From Alloprevotella sp. (GTDB taxonomy: Bacteria > Bacteroidota > Bacteroidia > Bacteroidales > Bacteroidaceae), in assembly GCA_017478625.1 (NCBI GenBank), contig JAFVDF010000009.1, positions 186,001 through 250,000 of the forward strand: DNA of 64,000 nucleotides, in the 5' to 3' direction. The notes beneath the pieces were generated by a model. The model was not told where the DNA came from and did no database searches. It saw nothing but the letters and a program-made list of their open reading frames with translations. Numbering within the stretch: the stretch's first letter is position 1; each line of letters opens with the position of its first letter. Positions 33,945 to 42,605 of this stretch are shown here, piece after piece. A program made the translations under genes and the position numbers.

Positions 33945-35174
33945 TTAGAAGAACAAATAGCAAATGCCGATGGCTGCTATTATGCCTGCCAGATCCGCCA
34001 ATAGTCCACACTGGACGGCATGGCGCGTTTTACTGATTCCTACACTGCCGAAATAGACAGCAAGGATATAGAAAGTGGTGTCCGTACTGCCTTGAAAAAC
34101 ACAACTAAGCCGTCCGATGAAACTATCGGCCCCGTAAGTTGTCATAGCGTCCACCATCATTCCCCGGGCCCCGCTACCACTCAAAGGTTTCATTAAGGCT
34201 GTTGGAAGTGCGGCCACCCAATCGGAAGCAAACCCAAGTTGCTCAACAAGCCAACGCACGCCATTGATTAGCCAGTCCATCGCGCCCGAAGCACGGAACA
34301 CGCCTATTCCCACCAATATGGCTATCAGATACGGAATAATGGAAACTGAGGTCTTGAAGCCCTCCTTGGCTCCCTCAATAAAGGCATCATAGACGTTCAC
34401 ACGCTTACGCATAGCGCAAATAATGAAAAGGATAATTATGCCAAAGAGGACTACATTCGCCAACGTGCCACCAACCATTCCCATCTGTTCATTTGTCAGT
34501 TGGCTAAAGCCCCATATCAATAAAGCCACCAGAGCAGATGCCCCGCCTATAGTAAGGAGCAGAACGCGATTGAAAATATTTATTTTCTGGTACAAACAGG
34601 TCACTAGTACGCCTGCAAGTGTGGAAAAGAACGTTGCTATAAGAATCGGAATAAAGATATCTGTTGGTTGGGCCGCTCCACACTGAAATCGGTAAGTCAT
34701 AACGCCGACTGGGATAAGTGTAAGCCCCGACGTGTTAAGAACAAGGAACATTATCATAGCGTCGGATGCCGATTCCTTCTTTGCGTTAATCTCCTGAAGC
34801 CCTTTCATCGCCTTGAGGCCTAGTGGAGTAGCTGCATTATCTAATCCCAACATATTAGCCGCTATGTTCATAAACATATGCCCATAGACAGGATGGTTTT
34901 TAGGTATTTCCGGAAACAATCTGCTAAAGACCGGCGAAAGGCCACGGGCCAGCGATTGAACCAGACCTCCCTTCTCTCCTATTTTCATTACCCCCAACCA
35001 GAGCGAAAGTACGCCACACAATCCCAGCGAAATCTCAAAACCTTGCTTAGCCATATCAAATGTGCTGTTCATCATATCAGCAAAGACACCGGCATCACCA
35101 TTTATAACTAGCCGAAGCACCCCTACCACAAAGGCTATAAGAAAAAATGCAATCCAAATATAGTTGAGAACCAT
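33945..35174 (-). CDS. SpmA/SpmB-like nucleoside-recognition (Gate) protein
   Basis: 409 residues. Two Gate domains in one chain: the N-terminal half resembles SpmA (MNSTFDMAKQGFEISLGLCG, NMLGLDNAATPLGLKAM) and the C-terminal half resembles SpmB (SIIPYLIAILVGIGVFRASG, FQGSTDTTFYILAVYFGSVG). Bacillus encodes these as two proteins; the fused form is usual in Bacteroidetes, which do not sporulate. The transport role is unknown. A -7 box (TAACTTTG on the minus strand, 35194-35201) lies 20 bases before the start. Confidence 0.88.
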   Translation of the reverse strand: MVLNYIWIAFFLIAFVVGVLRLVINGDAGVFADMMNSTFDMAKQGFEISLGLCGVLSLWLGVMKIGEKGGLVQSLARGLSPVFSRLFPEIPKNHPVYGHMFMNIAANMLGLDNAATPLGLKAMKGLQEINAKKESASDAMIMFLVLNTSGLTLIPVGVMTYRFQCGAAQPTDIFIPILIATFFSTLAGVLVTCLYQKINIFNRVLLLTIGGASALVALLIWGFSQLTNEQMGMVGGTLANVVLFGIIILFIICAMRKRVNVYDAFIEGAKEGFKTSVSIIPYLIAILVGIGVFRASGAMDWLINGVRWLVEQLGFASDWVAALPTALMKPLSGSGARGMMVDAMTTYGADSFIGRLSCVFQGSTDTTFYILAVYFGSVGISKTRHAVQCGLLADLAGIIAAIGICYLFF

Positions 35175-35243
35175 AGGGTAAAAGAATTTAGCGCAAAGTT
35201 ACTAACATTTTGCAGTAAAAGGGAGAAGTCGCCGTTCCCCACA

Positions 35244-36581
35244 TTACTTTTCGGTGTAGAAATCCGTAACACGGCGAATGGCGCGTGTGCAAACGGGACA
35301 AAAGTCCGTTACCTCGTTAATTTTCATCCTGCATTCCTGGGCTGGTCTAAAGACACCCTTCGACTGGTAGCCTCCACCCTCAAACACCCCTATACGATGA
35401 ACGGATTCATTTATAGCCTTCCATTCTTTCTTTGTTTTAGCAGTCCGGTAGTCGGGAATGTCTGATGGTGGAGTAGGGACAGGTGTGGCTTCAGATAGCA
35501 AATCAGCCCATTTGCTCTTGAAATCAACCAATGTCGTAAGGTTGGGTTCCCACGGCTCAGTATCTGCAGGATAAATGGACGAGAACTGATCGTCATAGAA
35601 ATATTCGTCAGCCAGACCGGCGTATGCGTGTCCAAACTCATGGACTAGGACTTGTGAAAAAGTACGGTGGTCAGAAGTCGTCAGCGTAAGTTGGTTATAG
35701 ATACCTCCACCTCCATACGTGCCCGTATTAGCTAATACGATAATATGCTCGTAGGGCAAGCCTGCAAGCAGGTCGTGTAATTGGAAAAGACTGCTTGTCG
35801 TTAGATAACGGTCCGTGTAAAATGTGTCAAAGTGGCTTTGACAAGCCGTTTCGTGCCAGATATTATCGTGCGGAATACTTGGACCTGAATCTTGAGAAGG
35901 GGCAAATACCGCCTGGATATTGAAGCGAGTCCGCAGGCTCTTGAATGGTTCGTGCGCAAATAAGGCTTCACACGCCCGCTCTGCATCTTTGCTGAATTTC
36001 ACATATTCATCCTCCTTATAACCCTCGGAAATAATAACGACATCTACACATTCCTGTACAGAACCCTGCCGAAGTAGTTGATTGCTTAATAGCTTACGGG
36101 ACTCAACTGGTCGGATAAGGATGTCGGAGGGATCTATCGTCTGGCTATATGTCGTCTTTTCTTTTCCGTGAATATCAAGCAGAGAGACTGTTATATCAAC
36201 AGGCTCCTTGGGAAAGGGTATTTGAAAAGTTGCCTCAAATGATTGAGAAGAGCGAGTAGCCTCCTCCGTGGCAACCCATTCCTGAAAAAGTGTTGAAAAA
36301 GTATGTGTATAGATTAGTTGTTGCGATGTATGATCGCGCACAAGCAACTGCCCGTTTCCACGGAGTAATATGTCGGACAGATGGCCTCGTCGCCCCGCCC
36401 AACCTTCATATTTTTTAGCTCCAGCATAGAATATGTGTTGTTCTGCTGAATTGCCGGCAAACACAAAATCCAAGCGCAATGTTTTATCAAGGAAATAGGT
36501 GGAAAAATCCTGTGCTTTCAGTGCAGAAAACAGACTGGGGAGTAAAAATAATACGCCTAAAGTTACTCGATGAAATCGCAT
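35244..36581 (-). CDS. M64-family (IgA-peptidase-like) metallopeptidase
   Basis: 445 residues with a signal peptide (1-23, ending ALKA). The zinc motif is VLVHEFGHAYAGLADEYF (HExxHxxxxxxD, about 318-335). An N-terminal beta domain (about 25-145), an AEVV-type start of the catalytic domain (DVVIISEGYKEDEYVKF) and the family's conserved CRMKINEVTDFCPVC near the C-terminus fit the Peptidase_M64 family of Bacteroidetes. The substrate is unknown; the IgA name comes from a distant Clostridium member. Confidence 0.92.
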   Translation of the reverse strand: MRFHRVTLGVLFLLPSLFSALKAQDFSTYFLDKTLRLDFVFAGNSAEQHIFYAGAKKYEGWAGRRGHLSDILLRGNGQLLVRDHTSQQLIYTHTFSTLFQEWVATEEATRSSQSFEATFQIPFPKEPVDITVSLLDIHGKEKTTYSQTIDPSDILIRPVESRKLLSNQLLRQGSVQECVDVVIISEGYKEDEYVKFSKDAERACEALFAHEPFKSLRTRFNIQAVFAPSQDSGPSIPHDNIWHETACQSHFDTFYTDRYLTTSSLFQLHDLLAGLPYEHIIVLANTGTYGGGGIYNQLTLTTSDHRTFSQVLVHEFGHAYAGLADEYFYDDQFSSIYPADTEPWEPNLTTLVDFKSKWADLLSEATPVPTPPSDIPDYRTAKTKKEWKAINESVHRIGVFEGGGYQSKGVFRPAQECRMKINEVTDFCPVCTRAIRRVTDFYTEK

Positions 36582-36745
36582 ATTTTTATAAAATTATCAG
36601 GTTGAAAGAGAGTGTCACTTATGTCAGTCACGTTCTGACTGGCACAGAATTATTTTCTGCTTGCAAAAATACATTACTTTATGCCACGGAGGTCGTACAC
36701 GGTAATAAAAAGTATCGCACGCGCGCAAAAAAGAATCTGCAATCT

Positions 36746-36776
36746 TTTGCAAGAGAAAGGCATTGTTGTATTTTTG
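36746..36776 (+). promoter_or_regulatory. Promoter of the ftsX cluster
   Basis: TTTG (36746-36749) and TATTTTTG (36769-36776) are separated by 19 bases. The ftsX start codon lies 61 bases after the -7 box. Confidence 0.75.
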
Positions 36777-36837
36777 CACAAATTTGGCATAATAGGCCCT
36801 ACAAAGAACATCCCAGCATACAACCCTACCTTTTTCT

Positions 36838-37704
36838 ATGGCTAAAAAGAGAAAAAATCGCGCCGGACATTTCACTGCCGTAACTTCCTGCATCAGTACA
36901 TCAATGGTACTAATTTTATTAGGAGCCGTCGTATTTAGTACGCTGATGGCATACAACTTTGGCCACAATGTTCGGGAGCATTTTTCCATTGAAGTTGTGG
37001 TGGCAGACAGTGCGAGCCAGCAAGATCTCTATGCCCTACAGCAAAATTTGCGCGCAAAGCCATATACGCTCCGGACACGTTATGTGTCGCGAGAAAAAAG
37101 CAATGCAGAAATGGCAGAAGCTCTCGCAGACAGCGAGTTTGCCGAGTGGAGTCCTATACCCGCAGAGTTCGAAGTTTTTTTGCGGGCCGACTATGCATGT
37201 ATGGACAGCTTGCGCCTACTCGTTCCTGCCTTACAAAAGCAAAAAGACGTAGCTGATGTCATTTTTCCAAAGGATGCATTGGAAACGCTTGATAACACCA
37301 TTCCCGTCACAAGTATTGTACTGCTCGTTGTGGCCATTCTACTAGCCATAATCTCCAGTTCGTTAATTCACAACATAGTACGCCTGAGTATTCACTCCCG
37401 ACGCCACGATATTCTAACGATGAAACTGGTCGGTGCAAAATGGAGTTATATCCGCAAGCCTTTCTTGCAGCGTTCTGCCATTATCGGATTAATTGCCGCA
37501 CTTATTGCAGGTGGCCTATTGCTTACCGGAATCTTGTACTTGCTTCACAAAGACATCTACATCAGCCAGCTGATAACTCCTCTTGTTATTACGGCTACAC
37601 TCTGTACCGTCTTCGTGGTCGGTTTGTTGCTGACGCTCATCAGTACAACGCTTAGTGTGAACCGATTCCTTAGGATGACAGAGGGAGAACTTATCCTTCG
37701 ATAA
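36838..37704 (+). CDS. ftsX: Cell-division permease-like protein FtsX
   Basis: 288 residues, FtsX architecture: TM1 (about 18-40, STSMVLILLGAVVFSTLMA), a periplasmic loop of about 120 residues, then three TM helices in the last 125 residues (IVLLVVAILLAIISSSLI and later). FtsX with the ATPase FtsE controls peptidoglycan hydrolases at division. No ftsE is adjacent, as is usual in Bacteroidetes. It is the first gene of a cluster of ftsX, DUF3098, uppP, truB and queA conserved in the phylum. Confidence 0.92.
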   Translation: MAKKRKNRAGHFTAVTSCISTSMVLILLGAVVFSTLMAYNFGHNVREHFSIEVVVADSASQQDLYALQQNLRAKPYTLRTRYVSREKSNAEMAEALADSEFAEWSPIPAEFEVFLRADYACMDSLRLLVPALQKQKDVADVIFPKDALETLDNTIPVTSIVLLVVAILLAIISSSLIHNIVRLSIHSRRHDILTMKLVGAKWSYIRKPFLQRSAIIGLIAALIAGGLLLTGILYLLHKDIYISQLITPLVITATLCTVFVVGLLLTLISTTLSVNRFLRMTEGELILR

Positions 37705-37753
37705 TACGTCCCGTAGAACGCAAAAAATCTCTTTATCCAATATATCAAAACTT

Positions 37754-38026
37754 ATGACAAATAAACCTGAAGGTTCTCAGAAACAGCACGTTTTCGCCTT
37801 TGACCGTATCAACTACATACTTATGGCCATCGGTGTGATTATAGTCATAATCGGTATGATACTGATGTCGGGCAGTGGATCCGACCCTGAACATTTTAAC
37901 CCAGATATTTTTAGTGTGCGTCGTATCAAAGTGGCTCCGCTTGTATGCCTTTTTGGTTACATCTTTGTAGGGTATGCCATTCTGCGCAAACCTCGCGACA
38001 AACGCAATAAGCCCGTTGAACCCTAA
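37754..38026 (+). CDS. DUF3098 small membrane protein
   Basis: 90 residues with two TM helices (about 24-42, NYILMAIGVIIVIIGMILM, and about 63-80, KVAPLVCLFGYIFVGYAIL). The motif GSGSDPEHFNPDIFSVRRI between them is the DUF3098 signature. The function is unknown; the gene sits almost always between ftsX and uppP in Bacteroidetes, which suggests a role in the cell envelope or division. Confidence 0.92.
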   Translation: MTNKPEGSQKQHVFAFDRINYILMAIGVIIVIIGMILMSGSGSDPEHFNPDIFSVRRIKVAPLVCLFGYIFVGYAILRKPRDKRNKPVEP

Positions 38027-38049
38027 ACCTATCCCAACGATTTATTCCA

Positions 38050-38904
38050 ATGACTTGGCTCGAAGCATTTATAATCTCTGTCGTTGAAGGTCTGACTGAA
38101 TTTTTACCTGTATCATCCACTGGACACATGATAATAGCCGAAGGCGCACTCGGAATGGAGAGCACGCCATTTGTAAAAGCCTTTACGGTCATCATACAGT
38201 TCGGCGCGATCCTCTCGGTTATTCTGCTGTATTGGAGGAAGTTCTTTTTGCCTAATTCCATAGGCGAGCAGGGACGGACCTGGTGGCAGTCTGTCTGGAG
38301 GTTCTATCTACGTCTGATTATCGGCGTACTACCAGCCGTTGTCTTAGGCTTAGCGTTCAACGAACAGATTGAAGAAAACCTCGGAAAAGTCTGGCTGGTG
38401 GCAGTAATGCTTGTGTTAGGCGGTATCTTTATGCTATTTTGTGACAAGCTCTTTGGAAAAGGAACCGAAACCTCGCCTTCTTATCTGAAAGCCTTTTGGA
38501 TAGGCTGTTTCCAGTGTATCTCCATGATACCCGGTGTATCGCGTTCCATGGCAACCATAGTGGGTGGTATGTCACAACGATTAACCCGAAAGGCCGCAGC
38601 CGAATTCTCCTTTTTCTTAGCCGTGCCCACAATGGCGGGAGCCACCTTGCTGGAAACGTACAAACTCTTCTCGGGCGGAGAAGGCAACCTGCTGACAGAA
38701 GGCAATAATTTAGAAATCCTTATCTTTGGTAGCGTCGTGGCTTTCATAGTGGCTTTGGCCGCCATCAAGTTCTTTATTGCCTACATCACAAAGTACGGAT
38801 TCCGCGCCTTTGGCTGGTATCGTATCATCGTAGGCTTGCTCATCCTTGCTCTTATTTGGCTAAACGATGTGGGCCTCATACATATCTCGCTCGAGATGCA
38901 ATAA
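38050..38904 (+). CDS. uppP: Undecaprenyl-diphosphate phosphatase
   Basis: 284 residues, BacA family, with seven or eight TM helices. The two active-site repeats are visible: VVEGLTEFLPVSSTGHM (about 14-30) and PGVSRSMATIVGGM (about 165-178). It removes phosphate from undecaprenyl diphosphate so the carrier lipid can be reused for wall and surface glycans; over-expression is known to give bacitracin resistance. It is 23 bases after DUF3098 in the same operon. Confidence 0.96.
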   Translation: MTWLEAFIISVVEGLTEFLPVSSTGHMIIAEGALGMESTPFVKAFTVIIQFGAILSVILLYWRKFFLPNSIGEQGRTWWQSVWRFYLRLIIGVLPAVVLGLAFNEQIEENLGKVWLVAVMLVLGGIFMLFCDKLFGKGTETSPSYLKAFWIGCFQCISMIPGVSRSMATIVGGMSQRLTRKAAAEFSFFLAVPTMAGATLLETYKLFSGGEGNLLTEGNNLEILIFGSVVAFIVALAAIKFFIAYITKYGFRAFGWYRIIVGLLILALIWLNDVGLIHISLEMQ

Positions 38905-38946
38905 ATCCATATTGGGCATTTGCTTTTTTACCACACAGACCTTACC

Positions 38947-39705
38947 GTGAATTTTCTTACAGGACAAATAATCAGTTTTGACAAAGACTACCGTCAGACA
39001 AGTTTCCAGCTTGTCAGCATCGTGCGCCGGCTAATCTCCAGACAGATGGGGGGACGCAAGTTAAAGGTAGGACATGCCGGAACGCTTGACCCGCTTGCCA
39101 CGGGCGTGCTGACAATCTGTACAGGTAGGGCCACGCGAAACGTAGAACTCCTGCAAGGTCATCAAAAGGAGTATGTGGCCGAACTCTTCCTTGGAGCCAC
39201 CACGGCAAGTTTCGACCGTGAGCATCCCGTGGATCAATCGTTCCCTAATAGCCACATAACACTCAATCTCATAAATCAAACTCTTCCTCGCTTTATCGGT
39301 GATATTCTCCAGACGCCACCCGCCTTTTCTGCCTGTATGGTAAACGGCGACCGCGCTTACAAACTGGCCCGAAAAGGCAAGGAGGTCGAATTGCAGCCTA
39401 AGCCCATCCACATCGACGCTATTGAAGTGGAGGAATTTCGGGCTCCCGACTATCTACGCATCCGTGTTGTATGCGGGAAAGGTACTTACATCCGTGCGCT
39501 GGCCCGAGACATTGGCATAGCCCTCGGATCGGGCGCCTATCTGCTCTCTCTGAGGCGTACACGAGTGGGGGAGATTCGCGTAGAAGACTGTTGGACGCTT
39601 CCACAGTTTGAAGAATGGATTCGGCTGCAGGCTCTTGAGACAGAACTCCCTGATTGTCCTGTACCAAAAGACTTTCCGCGCCTCCTTCCGGCAAAAGGAA
39701 TCTAA
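38947..39705 (+). CDS. truB: tRNA pseudouridine-55 synthase
   Basis: 252 residues when started at the GTG at 38947, where homologues begin (VNFLTGQIISFDKDYRQTSF). A TTG at 38920 is in frame but gives an unmatched extension. The catalytic motif GHAGTLDPLATGVL holds the nucleophile Asp. KEYVAELFLGATTASFD and GTYIRALARDIG are also typical. It makes pseudouridine 55 in the T loop of tRNAs. It lacks an ATG start, one of three non-ATG starts in this window. Confidence 0.93.
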   Translation: MNFLTGQIISFDKDYRQTSFQLVSIVRRLISRQMGGRKLKVGHAGTLDPLATGVLTICTGRATRNVELLQGHQKEYVAELFLGATTASFDREHPVDQSFPNSHITLNLINQTLPRFIGDILQTPPAFSACMVNGDRAYKLARKGKEVELQPKPIHIDAIEVEEFRAPDYLRIRVVCGKGTYIRALARDIGIALGSGAYLLSLRRTRVGEIRVEDCWTLPQFEEWIRLQALETELPDCPVPKDFPRLLPAKGI

Positions 39706-39740
39706 CGAAAACCCAAGCAAATAAATACACCTTATTATAT

Positions 39741-40793
39741 ATGAAACTCTCACAATTTAAGTTTAAACTCAACGACGAGCACATCGCAAAATATCCATCC
39801 GAGTTCCGTGACGATTGCAAGATGATGGTGGTTCACAGAAAGACCGGAGAAATTGAAGACAAAGTCTTTAGCGATATTCTCTCCTACTTTTCGCCCCACG
39901 ACCTCTTTGTAATGAACGACACAAAGGTCTTCCCTGCGCGTCTCTATGGAAAAAAGGAAAAAACAGGCGCAACGATAGAAGTTTTCCTCGTCCGCGAACT
40001 CAGTCGCGAGCAACATTTGTGGGATGTCATAGTAGATCCGGCACGCAAGATACGCATTGGTAACAAGCTCTACTTTGGCGAAGATGGGAGCATAGTGGCA
40101 GAAGTCATTGACAATACCACCAGCCGCGGTCGCACGCTCCGTTTTCTCTATGATGGCGAATATGATGATTTCAAACAGCAACTTTTCGCTCTAGGCGAGG
40201 CTCCTCTGCCCAATTTCATCAATCGCCCCGCCGAGCCCGAGGATATGGAGCGATTCCAAACTCTGTTTGCCCGGGTTGAAGGTGCCGTTACCGCACCATC
40301 AGCAGGCTTGCACTTCTCCAAAATCCTATTGAAGAAGATGGAACTCTATGATATCGACACCGCGTTCCTTACGCTACACTGTGGTTTGGGCAACTTCCGC
40401 TCCACGGATGTAGAGGATTTGTCGAAGCACAAGATGCAAAGCGAGCGCCTGATAGTAAGTAAGGAGTGTTGCGACAAAGTAAATGCCGCCCACGATGCAG
40501 GCCGACAGATATTGGCCGTAGGTAGCACAGTGCAACGCGCTCTGGAAGTTTGCGTAGGTACTGAAGGCCACATTATGGAGTATGACGGATATACAAACAA
40601 GTTTATTTTCCCTCCATACGACTTTTGCGTAGCCACGGCCATGCTTGCCAACTTCCAATTGCCCTATTCTACGATGCTTATTCTTACTACGGCCTTCGGA
40701 GGCTACGACCTTGTAATGAAAGCGTATAGTCGCGCCTTAAAGAGCGATTACAAGTTCGGACCTTTTGGCGATGCCATACTCATAGTCGATTAA
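39741..40793 (+). CDS. queA: S-adenosylmethionine:tRNA ribosyltransferase-isomerase
   Basis: 350 residues from the ATG at 39741, the normal family start. Diagnostic stretches are MKLSQFKFKLNDEHIAKYPS, LFVMNDTKVFPARLYGKKE, and TAPSAGLHFSKILL, followed by LHCGLGNFRSTDVEDLSKHK. It builds epoxyqueuosine from preQ1 in the anticodon of GU-N tRNAs. No other queuosine gene is in the window. It follows truB by 35 bases. Confidence 0.97.
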   Translation: MKLSQFKFKLNDEHIAKYPSEFRDDCKMMVVHRKTGEIEDKVFSDILSYFSPHDLFVMNDTKVFPARLYGKKEKTGATIEVFLVRELSREQHLWDVIVDPARKIRIGNKLYFGEDGSIVAEVIDNTTSRGRTLRFLYDGEYDDFKQQLFALGEAPLPNFINRPAEPEDMERFQTLFARVEGAVTAPSAGLHFSKILLKKMELYDIDTAFLTLHCGLGNFRSTDVEDLSKHKMQSERLIVSKECCDKVNAAHDAGRQILAVGSTVQRALEVCVGTEGHIMEYDGYTNKFIFPPYDFCVATAMLANFQLPYSTMLILTTAFGGYDLVMKAYSRALKSDYKFGPFGDAILIVD

Positions 40794-40800
40794 GAAACCA

Positions 40801-41283
40801 TTGAATAAGGCCCTCAAACCCACACGCGTCTTCCTTGGGCTAGGTTCCAACTTAGGCCGACGCGTCCACAACTTACGCCGCGCCCTTGATGCTCTGCAGA
40901 AACGGTGCGGCGTCTTGGTTGCCTGTTCTGATTTTATAGCGACACAGCCAGAAGGATTCTGTTCAAACAACCTGTTTCTCAATGCGGTGTGCGAACTCAA
41001 CACCACGCTTCTGCCGATAGAACTATTGCACACCACACAAACTATAGAGCGGGAGATGGGAAGGACCGTCAAATCGCACGATGGAGAACATTTCGACAGA
41101 ATTATCGATATTGATATTCTTTGGATGGACGGCGTACAGATTGACACACCCGCACTGACAATTCCCCACAAGCACCTCTGCAAACGTCGCTTTGTGCTGG
41201 AGCCTTTCTGCCAAATCGCGCCAGACCTGACCCCGTATCCCGAAGGGCCCACTATAAGCCAACTGCTGGCTTCGCTAGAGTAA
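40801..41283 (+). CDS. folK: 6-hydroxymethyl-7,8-dihydropterin pyrophosphokinase
   Basis: 160 residues. FLGLGSNLGRRVHNLRRAL (about 11-29) and DRIIDIDILWMDG (about 97-109, HPPK signature) are clear. It transfers diphosphate from ATP to the pterin in folate synthesis. The only start in a suitable place is TTG at 40801, since no ATG or GTG occurs before the conserved core. It is 7 bases after queA, so it is probably transcribed with it. Confidence 0.93.
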   Translation: MNKALKPTRVFLGLGSNLGRRVHNLRRALDALQKRCGVLVACSDFIATQPEGFCSNNLFLNAVCELNTTLLPIELLHTTQTIEREMGRTVKSHDGEHFDRIIDIDILWMDGVQIDTPALTIPHKHLCKRRFVLEPFCQIAPDLTPYPEGPTISQLLASLE

Positions 41284-41330
41284 ATCCACTCCGCAACAAA
41301 CTCATCAACTGAAAGAAATCTTTCGAAAAA

Positions 41331-41363
41331 TTTGGTGAGTATGACTTGAATACGTTACCTTTG
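41331..41363 (+). promoter_or_regulatory. Promoter of rpsO
   Basis: TTTG (41331-41334) and TACCTTTG (41356-41363) are 21 bases apart. A 59-base leader follows before the start codon. Confidence 0.75.
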
Positions 41364-41422
41364 CACCCGCTCTGAAAAAATGGGCACAATCAAATTATTC
41401 AACTATTTTATCAATTTATTCT

Positions 41423-41692
41423 ATGTACTTGGATTCTGAAAAGAAGCAAGAGATCTTTGGTAAGTACGGGAAGTCTAACTCTGATACGGGTTCTTGCGAG
41501 AGCCAGATAGCATTGTTTTCCTACCGTATTGCCCACTTGACGGAACATGTTAAGGCCAACCGTAAAGATCATATGACTGAACGCGCCTTGGTTATGTTGG
41601 TAGGTAAGCGCCGTGCTCTTCTCAACTATTTGAAGAGTCGCGACATCGAGCGTTATCGTGCCATCGTTAAGAACCTCGGTCTCCGCAAGTAA
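41423..41692 (+). CDS. rpsO: 30S ribosomal protein S15
   Basis: 89 residues, the normal S15 length. SDTGSCESQIALFSYRIAHL and TEHVKANRKDHMTERALVML, followed by VGKRRALLNYLKSRD, are the family core. It binds 16S rRNA in the central domain. It has its own promoter and a strong terminator 28 bases after the stop. In other bacteria S15 represses its own mRNA through the leader; the 59-base leader here shows no obvious fold, so I cannot say whether that holds. Confidence 0.98.
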   Translation: MYLDSEKKQEIFGKYGKSNSDTGSCESQIALFSYRIAHLTEHVKANRKDHMTERALVMLVGKRRALLNYLKSRDIERYRAIVKNLGLRK

Positions 41693-41720
41693 GCAGACGA
41701 TTCTTGCTCACAAAAACCAG

Positions 41721-41754
41721 ACGCCGCATTTTTATAAATGTGGCGTTTTTCTTT
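41721..41754 (+). terminator. Terminator of rpsO
   Basis: ACGCCGCATTT (41721-41731) pairs with AAATGTGGCGT (41736-41746, one G-T pair), and the tail is TTTTCTTT. Confidence 0.92.
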
Positions 41755-41834
41755 GCTCTACAGGCCTGTCGGCCAAAAGGGTTGGCAGTTCAACTACAAA
41801 ACTTTATCTTCGCACGAAAAGCATTATTCCGCCT

Positions 41835-42587
41835 ATGAAATTTTCCCTGATAGGTTACGGCAAGATGGGGCACATGATTGAAGAGATAGCCCTACAGCGA
41901 GGCCACACCATTGCCTGTATCATTGACATAAACAACCCTGAAGACATCCATAGTGAAGCCTTCCGCTCCTCGGATGTAGCCATCGAATTTACTACCCCGC
42001 AAGCCGCTTTCACCAATATCTGCACGGCTTTCTCTGAAGGCGTAAAAGTTGTAAGCGGTTCAACGGGTTGGCGCAAGGACCATTTTGCCGACATCCTGCG
42101 CCTGATAGACGAAGGAAACACCTTATTCTGGGCTTCCAACTTCTCATTGGGCGTGGCCATATTCAGCGCGGTCAATAAAAAACTTGCACAGATAATGAAC
42201 GCTTTTCCATCGTACGATGTGCGTATGGAGGAAGTACATCACATACACAAATTAGACGCGCCGAGCGGTACGGCTATCACTTTGGCCGAAGATATCATCT
42301 CCGAGATAGACCGAAAATCCTCCTGGGAACTTTGCCACTTCCATAAAGCCGACGGCACCGTAGAGCAGAATAATGACATTACTCCGCAAGTGCTTCCCAT
42401 TGACGCATTCCGACGCGAGGAAGTGCCGGGAATACACTCTGTAATTTATGAAAGTGAAGCCGACGAAATTACGCTAACCCACAGTGCGCACAGCCGCCGT
42501 GGCTTTGCGTTGGGCGCAGTATTAGCCGCAGAGTTTACAGCCACGCATCAAGGTCTTCTGACCACTTCCGACCTTTTTTCTTTCTGA
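41835..42587 (+). CDS. dapB: 4-hydroxy-tetrahydrodipicolinate reductase
   Basis: 250 residues from the ATG at 41835; a longer frame upstream crosses the rpsO terminator and is rejected. The N-terminal Rossmann motif LIGYGKMGHMIEE has GYGKMG. The substrate-binding motif is EEVHHIHKLDAPSGTA. It makes tetrahydrodipicolinate for lysine and diaminopimelate. It is the first gene of a plus-strand row with lepB 18 bases later. Confidence 0.96.
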   Translation: MKFSLIGYGKMGHMIEEIALQRGHTIACIIDINNPEDIHSEAFRSSDVAIEFTTPQAAFTNICTAFSEGVKVVSGSTGWRKDHFADILRLIDEGNTLFWASNFSLGVAIFSAVNKKLAQIMNAFPSYDVRMEEVHHIHKLDAPSGTAITLAEDIISEIDRKSSWELCHFHKADGTVEQNNDITPQVLPIDAFRREEVPGIHSVIYESEADEITLTHSAHSRRGFALGAVLAAEFTATHQGLLTTSDLFSF

Positions 42588-42605
42588 TATATTCTTATCA
42601 CTCTC

